Source: UBA6901 sp035256085
Lineage (GTDB): Bacteria > Pseudomonadota > Gammaproteobacteria > Acidiferrobacterales > UBA6901
Assembly (NCBI GenBank): GCA_035256085.1
Contig: DATEYP010000047.1
Location: forward strand, 1-10,423
Reading direction: 5' to 3'
Length of the DNA: 10,423 bases
Positions 6,356 through 10,423 of the stretch are shown in pieces. The notes beneath the pieces were generated by a model. That model did not search any database. It saw only the letters and a list, made by a program, of their open reading frames with translations, and had not been told where the DNA came from. Position numbers and translations under genes: made by a program. Positions within the stretch are counted from its first letter, which is position 1, and each line of letters opens with the position of its first letter.

Positions 6356-7132
6356 ATGTTGTCTATGACGAAAGTCTTCGCAGTCACCAATCAAAAGGGC
6401 GGGGTCGGCAAGACCACGACCAGCATCAACCTTGCCGCGTCGCTGGTGAAAACCAGGCGGCGCGTGCTGCTGGTCGACATCGATCCGCAGGGCAACGCCA
6501 CCATGGGCAGCGGCCTGTCCAAGAACGAGCTCGATACCACCATCTATCAGGTCCTGCTCGGTATCGAGCCGCTTGAGCGGGCGCTGCACAACACGCAGGA
6601 CGGTTACGATATCGTGCCGGCGAACAGCGACCTGGCCGGCGCCGAAATCGAGTTGATCAACATCGATCGGCGCGAGCGACGCTTGCGCGGCGCGCTCGAA
6701 GGCGTCAAGTCGAACTATGACTACATCCTCATCGACTGCCCACCGTCGCTCAACCTGCTTACCCTGAACGCACTGGTCGCCTCGGATGCGGCGTTGATTC
6801 CGATGCAATGCGAATACTATGCGCTCGAGGGACTGTCGTCGCTGGTCGCTACCATCCAGCGGGTGCGCGAATCGCTCAATCCGCGGCTCGAAATCGGCGG
6901 CCTGCTGCGCACCATGTATGACCCGCGCAACAGCCTGGCTACCGAAGTCTCGGCGCAACTGCTCAAGCATTTCGGCAGCAAGCTCTACAACACCATTATC
7001 CCGCGCAACATCCGCCTGGCCGAGGCGCCTAGCCATGGCCAGGCGGTGATCGCGTATGATATGCAGTCCAAGGGCGCGCAGGCCTACCTGGCGCTGGCCG
7101 GCGAACTGCTGCGCCGCGAAGAGGCCGCCTGA
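6356..7132 (+). CDS. parA: Chromosome-partitioning ATPase ParA (Soj)
   Basis: The protein has 258 residues, usual for chromosomal ParA/Soj. It is a deviant Walker ATPase that, together with ParB bound at parS, segregates the chromosome origin. Seen are the deviant Walker A KGGVGKTT (14-21), LLVDIDPQGNATMG (38-51), Walker B YILIDCPPSLN (123-133) and the PMQCEYYALEGL stretch (149-160). No N-terminal helix-turn-helix extension is present, which separates it from plasmid type Ia ParA. The start at 6356 (ATGTTGTCTATG) competes with the in-frame ATG at 6365, which would give MTKVFAVTNQKGG and resembles many Soj starts; neither has a good ribosome site. It lies 12 bases after rsmG and 58 bases before parB. 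Confidence 0.96.
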   Translation: MLSMTKVFAVTNQKGGVGKTTTSINLAASLVKTRRRVLLVDIDPQGNATMGSGLSKNELDTTIYQVLLGIEPLERALHNTQDGYDIVPANSDLAGAEIELINIDRRERRLRGALEGVKSNYDYILIDCPPSLNLLTLNALVASDAALIPMQCEYYALEGLSSLVATIQRVRESLNPRLEIGGLLRTMYDPRNSLATEVSAQLLKHFGSKLYNTIIPRNIRLAEAPSHGQAVIAYDMQSKGAQAYLALAGELLRREEAA

Positions 7133-7190
7133 ACGGCGAGAGAACCGGGAGGGTTAAGGAAAGCCGGCCTGCATTAAAAATAAACCATCT

Positions 7191-8051
7191 ATGACCATGA
7201 CTACAAAGAAGCCCAAACTCGGCCGTGGCCTGGACGCATTGCTCGGCAGCGCGATCGAGAATGCGGCATCGGCCAAGGACGAGTTGCGGCATGTGCCGGT
7301 CGATCTGTTGCAGCGCGGTAAGTACCAGCCGCGCACGCACATGGGCGAGGCCGCGTTGCAGGAGCTATCCGACTCGATCAAGGCGCAGGGCGTAGTACAG
7401 CCGATCGTGGTGCGCCCGATCGGCGCCGGCCGTTACGAGATTGTCGCCGGCGAGCGCCGCTGGCGCGCCGCGCAGCTGGCCGGGCTGCACAGCATACCGG
7501 CGGTGGTGCGCGACATACCCGACGAGGCGGCGATCGCCATCGCGCTCATCGAAAACATCCAGCGCGAAAACCTGAACCCGATCGAGGAAGCCACCGCACT
7601 GCAGCGGCTGATCGATGAATTCGGCATGACCCACCAGCAGACCGCCGAGAGCGTTGGCCGTTCGCGCGCCGCGGTCAGCAACCTGTTGCGCCTGCTCACG
7701 CTCAATGCCGACGTGCGCGAAATGCTGGAGCAGGGCAAACTGGACATGGGCCATGCGCGCGCGCTGCTCGCGCTCAGCGGCAAGGCGCAGAGCGAGGCCG
7801 CCCGCCAGGTGGCGGGCAAGGGGCTCTCGGTGCGCGAGACCGAACACCTGGTGCGCCGCCTGCTGGAACGCCCGCATACCCACAAATCGGTGCGCGGCAA
7901 AGACCCGGATATTCGCGCCCTGGAAGAAAGGCTGTCCGACAAACTCGGCGCGCGCGTCCACCTCTTGCAGGCGGGTGCCGCCAAAGGCAAGCTCGTGATC
8001 GAATACAACAGCATGGATGAGCTGGATGGCATTCTCGCGCGCATCAAATAA
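7191..8051 (+). CDS. parB: Chromosome-partitioning protein ParB (Spo0J)
   Basis: The protein has 286 residues. ParB binds parS centromere sites, hydrolyses CTP while sliding on DNA, and stimulates ParA through its N-terminus. Seen are the ParA-interacting motif LGRGLDALLG (10-19), the ParB/Srx-type nuclease-fold region with GERRWRAAQLAG (87-98) and ENIQRENLNPIEEA (121-134), the CTP-binding motifs, then a helix-turn-helix at about 146-168 (MTHQQTAESVGRSRAAVSNL) and a C-terminal dimerisation region from about 240 onward. Two start codons are close together (ATGACCATG); no clear ribosome site lies next to either. A purine-rich GGTTAAGGAAAG is 28-40 bases upstream, too far to be the usual site. 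No complete parS was found within the window. Confidence 0.96.
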   Translation: MTMTTKKPKLGRGLDALLGSAIENAASAKDELRHVPVDLLQRGKYQPRTHMGEAALQELSDSIKAQGVVQPIVVRPIGAGRYEIVAGERRWRAAQLAGLHSIPAVVRDIPDEAAIAIALIENIQRENLNPIEEATALQRLIDEFGMTHQQTAESVGRSRAAVSNLLRLLTLNADVREMLEQGKLDMGHARALLALSGKAQSEAARQVAGKGLSVRETEHLVRRLLERPHTHKSVRGKDPDIRALEERLSDKLGARVHLLQAGAAKGKLVIEYNSMDELDGILARIK

Positions 8052-8092
8052 TGAAGGCGCGCCTGGCCAAACAGATGGACTAAGCTGGAATG

Positions 8093-8109
8093 AAGGCGCC
8101 GCACGCCTT
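8093..8109 (+). other. Short hairpin upstream of the Sel1-repeat gene
   Basis: The arms aaggcg (8093-8098) and cgcctt (8104-8109) enclose a 5-base loop. It sits just ahead of the AAGGAG site of the next gene and 41 bases after the parB stop. The start of this element repeats the sequence directly after the parB stop (atgaaggcgc at 8051-8060). It might attenuate transcription after parAB or shape the leader; with only three T bases following, it is a poor intrinsic terminator. Confidence 0.3.
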
Positions 8110-8114
8110 TGAAC

Positions 8115-8120
8115 AAGGAG
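8115..8120 (+). promoter_or_regulatory. Ribosome binding site fixing the Sel1-repeat gene start
   Basis: AAGGAG lies six bases before the ATG at 8127. It makes that ATG the start, rather than the in-frame TTG at 8109, which would put this site inside the coding sequence. Confidence 0.8.
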
Positions 8121-8126
8121 ACCACC

Positions 8127-8576
8127 ATGACGACCTTTGCGCGTACCTTCATCGCTCTGCTCACCGCACTCCTGTGGTCGGGCGCCGCGCGCGCCGATCT
8201 CGACGATATCCGCCGCTCTGCCGAGGCCGGCGATACCAAGGCGCAGCTTGAGCTTGGCATCCTGTTCCAGTACGGATTCAACTATAAGGACAACGAAATC
8301 CCCGCGCTCACCTGGTACATGCTCTCCGCCAACCAGGGCAACGCCAAGGCCGTGAAGCTGCGCGACGCCCTGAAGGCGAAAATGACCGAGCAGGAAGTGC
8401 AGGAAGCGATGGAACAGGTGACACAATACAAACCCACCGGCAAGCCGTCCGCCGCGCCAGCACCGGCCGCCGCCGCGCCCGCGCCGGAAAAGCCGGTCGA
8501 GTTCTCGCCGCCGCCGGAACCGGAAGCCAAACCGGCTGATATCGAGCCGGTGCCCGTTCCGCCCGCCACGCCCTAG
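8127..8576 (+). CDS. Small exported Sel1-repeat protein with Pro/Ala-rich tail
   Basis: The protein has 149 residues. A signal peptide (hydrophobic core about 7-18, likely cut after ARA, residue 23) directs export. Residues about 26-86 hold Sel1-like (TPR-type) helical repeats: RRSAEAGDTKAQLELGILFQ, and then PALTWYMLSANQGNAKAV, with the A..G...AQ..LG and W...AA..G patterns of the family. This is a short version, perhaps one and a half to two repeats. From about 103 to the end the chain is low-complexity, rich in Pro, Ala and Glu. Sel1 repeats usually mediate protein-protein contacts; the partner is unknown. The gene stands between parB and the thioredoxin gene, both on the same strand, with a hairpin in its leader. 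Confidence 0.85.
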   Translation: MTTFARTFIALLTALLWSGAARADLDDIRRSAEAGDTKAQLELGILFQYGFNYKDNEIPALTWYMLSANQGNAKAVKLRDALKAKMTEQEVQEAMEQVTQYKPTGKPSAAPAPAAAAPAPEKPVEFSPPPEPEAKPADIEPVPVPPATP

Positions 8577-8674
8577 CCTCGTGTCAGGGGGCGGCCGACA
8601 AGCCGTTCACTCCCGGTTGTGATTCGGTATTGCCTGGTCTCGCGGCGGCGTTTCACGCCGGCGGCGCAACCCGC

Positions 8675-8680
8675 TATGAT
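8675..8680 (+). promoter_or_regulatory. Possible -10 element before the thioredoxin gene
   Basis: TATGAT matches the -10 consensus at five of six positions and lies 29 bases before the thioredoxin ATG. A poor -35 candidate (tttcac, 8651-8656, 18-base spacing) is all that is seen upstream. Confidence 0.35.
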
Positions 8681-8709
8681 GCGCAGCCGCAAATCCTGGA
8701 ACACCGACC

Positions 8710-9075
8710 ATGGCCGCCGGCCCGAACAGCATTGATGTCAACGAAGCGGATTTTACCGAGCACGTGCTGGCCGCCTCGGCGCACACACCGGTATTGGTGG
8801 ATTTCTGGGCCGACTGGTGCCCGCCGTGCCGGGTGCTGACGCCGGTGCTCGAACGCCTCGCGGAGGAGTACGCCGGACGTTTTGTACTGGCCAAGATCGA
8901 GGCCGACGAAAACATGAAACTGGCCGGGCGCTACAAGCTGCGCGGCTTCCCGACCGCGATCCTGTTCGTGAAGGGCGCGCCGGTCGATCAGTTCAGCGGC
9001 GCACGCCCACCGGACTTCGTGCGCGAGTTACTCGATCGGCATCTTGATCAGCTGGCCGCGACCAGACCGCTGTAA
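8710..9075 (+). CDS. Thioredoxin-fold protein with WCPPC active site
   Basis: The protein has 121 residues and no signal peptide, so it is cytoplasmic. The thioredoxin fold is shown by VLVDFWADWCPPC (28-40): Asp31 corresponds to the buried Asp26 of E. coli thioredoxin, and Cys37 and Cys40 form the redox pair. The cis-proline loop GFPT (Pro81) and a following strand AILFVKG complete the signature. The active site reads Pro-Pro between the cysteines instead of the usual Gly-Pro, which would be expected to shift redox potential or partner choice. It resembles the N-terminal domain of CnoX/YbbN-type proteins (PVDQFSGARP near 91-100), but the TPR-like C-terminal domain of those proteins is absent. 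It could be a thioredoxin paralogue rather than the main TrxA. Confidence 0.92.
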   Translation: MAAGPNSIDVNEADFTEHVLAASAHTPVLVDFWADWCPPCRVLTPVLERLAEEYAGRFVLAKIEADENMKLAGRYKLRGFPTAILFVKGAPVDQFSGARPPDFVRELLDRHLDQLAATRPL

Positions 9076-9115
9076 CATCATTACCCTGTCTTATTTCCGC
9101 ATATCAAGCCCTGAT

Positions 9116-9144
9116 TTGACCGCGGATCGGGGCGCCCATATACT
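9116..9144 (+). promoter_or_regulatory. Sigma-70 promoter of the atp operon
   Basis: A -35 hexamer TTGACC (9116-9121) and a -10 hexamer TATACT (9139-9144) are separated by exactly 17 bases; each matches its consensus at five of six positions. Transcription would start near 9151, giving a leader of about 58 bases before atpI. This is the best promoter in the window. Confidence 0.8.
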
Positions 9145-9208
9145 TCGCCGCCTTTAGTGTGGTCCTGCGCCGTGCCGGTGCGCTTAGCGGAATTAATGAG
9201 CCAAGCCA

Positions 9209-9601
9209 ATGGGTTATATAGACACATTGAGCCGGGACACGCGCCGGGTGCTGCAGGTCCAGACGTTGTTAACGCTGCTGATCGCAGGTGGTTTCGGGCT
9301 CGCCCATGGCCTGCCCGCGGCACTGGCGGCGCTTTATGGCGGGGCGACCACGCTTTTGATCACCGGATGGCTGGCCCGCCGGGTTCGCAAGGCCGGGCAA
9401 ACCGCTACACCCGGCACAGGCTTAGCGGTGATCTACTCCGGCACCGTGCTGCGCTACGCCGCCGTGGTGATGCTGGTCGGCGCGGGCATCGGGTTGTTGA
9501 AACTGGCGCCTCTGCCGTTGTTAGTTGCGTTCGCAGTGACACAGTTTGGTTTTTTGGCGAGTTTATGTACGCGCACGGGCGTGACGGGGCCGGATCGGTA
9601 A
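9209..9601 (+). CDS. atpI: ATP synthase subunit I (AtpI)
   Basis: The protein has 130 residues with four hydrophobic segments (about 18-34, 36-52, 78-95 and 101-116), as expected for the F1Fo ATP synthase accessory protein I, which helps assemble the c-ring and sits first in the atp operon. Family-like pieces are LQVQTLLTLL near the N-terminus and YGGATTLLITGWL (43-55). AtpI sequences diverge widely, so the identification rests chiefly on length, hydrophobic pattern and position right before atpB. The chosen ATG lacks a strong ribosome site; an overlapping frame with an ATG at 9196 does not give an AtpI-like protein. There are 57 bases to the atpB start. Confidence 0.85.
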   Translation: MGYIDTLSRDTRRVLQVQTLLTLLIAGGFGLAHGLPAALAALYGGATTLLITGWLARRVRKAGQTATPGTGLAVIYSGTVLRYAAVVMLVGAGIGLLKLAPLPLLVAFAVTQFGFLASLCTRTGVTGPDR

Positions 9602-9658
9602 GTTTTGATGCCGATGCCGGCTTAAACATGTTGTTGCTGATGGAAGTGGATTGAATCG

Positions 9659-10423
9659 ATGTCGGGCGAGACCCTCAGTTCCTCGGAATACATCAAGCAC
9701 CACCTGCAGAACCTGACTTACGGGCGGCTGCCGGACGGCAGCTGGGGTCTGGCTCAGACCCCGGAGCAGGCCAAGGAAATGGGCTTCTGGGCGGTGCATC
9801 TCGACACCCTCGGTTTTTCCTTCGGTCTCGGCATCCTGTTTCTGTTCTTCTTCCACCTGGCCGCGCGTCGCGCCAGCACCGGCGTTCCCGCCGGGTTGCA
9901 GAATTTCGTCGAGTGGATCGTGGAGTTCATCGACGGCGCGGTGCGCGGCTCGTTCAGCGGCCGCAACCCGCTGGTGGCGCCGCTCGCGCTCACCATATTC
10001 ATCTGGGTGTTCCTGATGAACTTCATGGACCTGCTGGCCATTGACCACGCGCCGCAGCTTGCGCACGCCGCCGGCCTGCCGTTCCTCAAGGTGGTGCCGA
10101 CCACCGACCCGAACGCGACCTTCGGCATGGCGTTCGGTGTGTTCGCGCTGATTCTGTACTACAGCATCAAGGTGAAAGGTATCGGCGGCTTTCTCGGCGA
10201 GCTGACCATGCAGCCGTTTCAGGCCAAGTCCATCGCGATGAAGACCGTATTCCTGCTGCCGAACCTGTTTCTCGAAGTCGTCAACCTGATCGCCAAGCCG
10301 ATCTCGCTGGCGCTGCGACTGTTCGGCAACATGTACGCCGGCGAGATGATTTTCATCCTGATCGCGGTCATGTACGGCGCCGGCCTGGTGTTCGGCGCGA
10401 GCGCCGGCATCTTGCAGCTCGGC
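9659..10423 (+). CDS. atpB: ATP synthase Fo subunit a (AtpB), partial at the right edge
   Basis: The first 255 residues are present without a stop codon; E. coli subunit a has 271, so little is missing. Subunit a forms the two proton half-channels beside the c-ring of F1Fo ATP synthase in the inner membrane. The signature LALRLFGNMYAGEM (217-230) contains Arg220, equivalent to the essential Arg210 of E. coli, and FLEVVNLIAKPISL precedes it (204-217). Membrane segments are visible at about 49-67, 105-126, 154-170, 196-215 and 229-247. The N-terminus SSSEYIKHHLQNLTYG is typical of gammaproteobacterial AtpB. A GGAAGTGG purine stretch upstream could be the ribosome site. The rest of the atp operon (atpE, F, H, A, G, D, C) is expected beyond the edge. 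Confidence 0.97.
   Translation, partial: MSGETLSSSEYIKHHLQNLTYGRLPDGSWGLAQTPEQAKEMGFWAVHLDTLGFSFGLGILFLFFFHLAARRASTGVPAGLQNFVEWIVEFIDGAVRGSFSGRNPLVAPLALTIFIWVFLMNFMDLLAIDHAPQLAHAAGLPFLKVVPTTDPNATFGMAFGVFALILYYSIKVKGIGGFLGELTMQPFQAKSIAMKTVFLLPNLFLEVVNLIAKPISLALRLFGNMYAGEMIFILIAVMYGAGLVFGASAGILQLG

Noticed and set aside
5963..7036. A 357-codon open frame on the minus strand opposite rsmG and parA
   Set aside because: It spans two well-recognised genes on the other strand, has a biased composition typical of GC-rich antisense frames, and shows no recognisable domain or ribosome binding site.
7365..8426. A 353-codon minus-strand open frame opposite parB and the Sel1 gene
   Set aside because: It is antisense to ParB, whose motifs are intact, and crosses the gene boundary without any domain of its own.
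9103..9119. Dyad atcaagccctgat before the atp promoter, considered as an FNR/CRP-type site
   Set aside because: The half sites are in the wrong order for the FNR consensus TTGAT-N4-ATCAA, and the arms are only 4 bp.
9157..9654. A 165-codon plus-strand frame overlapping atpI
   Set aside because: Its product shows no membrane segments or AtpI resemblance; the overlapping frame at 9209 fits AtpI in length and hydrophobicity.

Overview
The window is GC-rich, tightly packed bacterial chromosome. Gene content and order (mnmG, then rsmG, parA, parB, then atpI and atpB) match the origin-proximal neighbourhood of many Gammaproteobacteria. The DUF2914 and DUF302 genes and the sigma-70-like promoters fit a free-living gammaproteobacterium, perhaps of the Chromatiales or Acidiferrobacterales type. 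That placement is an inference from gene order and protein resemblance; no RNA marker gene is present.

Region by region: (1) Positions 1-2454, minus strand: a compact operon read right to left, coding for a MoxR-type AAA+ ATPase, a DUF58 protein and the N-terminal 203 residues of a TgpA-like (DUF3488/transglutaminase) membrane protein that runs off the left edge. Its start and stop codons overlap. (2) Positions 2455-2584: a divergent intergenic region with a perfect 7-bp inverted repeat and an extended -10 promoter for mnmG. (3) mnmG, plus strand, full length, with both conserved cysteines. (4) Positions 4457-4572: a long imperfect inverted-repeat element between convergent genes. (5) A secreted DUF2914 protein (minus) and a secreted DUF302 protein (plus), divergent across a leader that can fold into a branched structure. 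(6) rsmG, parA and parB, plus strand. RsmG family homology extends upstream of its first conventional start codon. (7) A small exported Sel1-repeat protein and a cytoplasmic-type thioredoxin with a WCPPC active site. (8) A strong sigma-70 promoter followed by atpI and atpB (atpB is cut by the right edge), the beginning of the F1Fo ATP synthase operon.

Functionally the window joins tRNA wobble-uridine modification (MnmG), 16S rRNA methylation (RsmG), chromosome segregation (ParA/ParB) and energy conversion (AtpI/AtpB). This core is interrupted by small envelope proteins of unknown role. No CRISPR array, transposase, tRNA, rRNA, phage gene or recognisable defence gene is visible. No gap between genes exceeds 150 bases. 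I found no convincing wholly new system. The most notable items are the repeat element after mnmG, the non-canonical start problem of rsmG, the structured leader before the DUF302 gene, and the accessory genes inserted into an otherwise conserved cluster.
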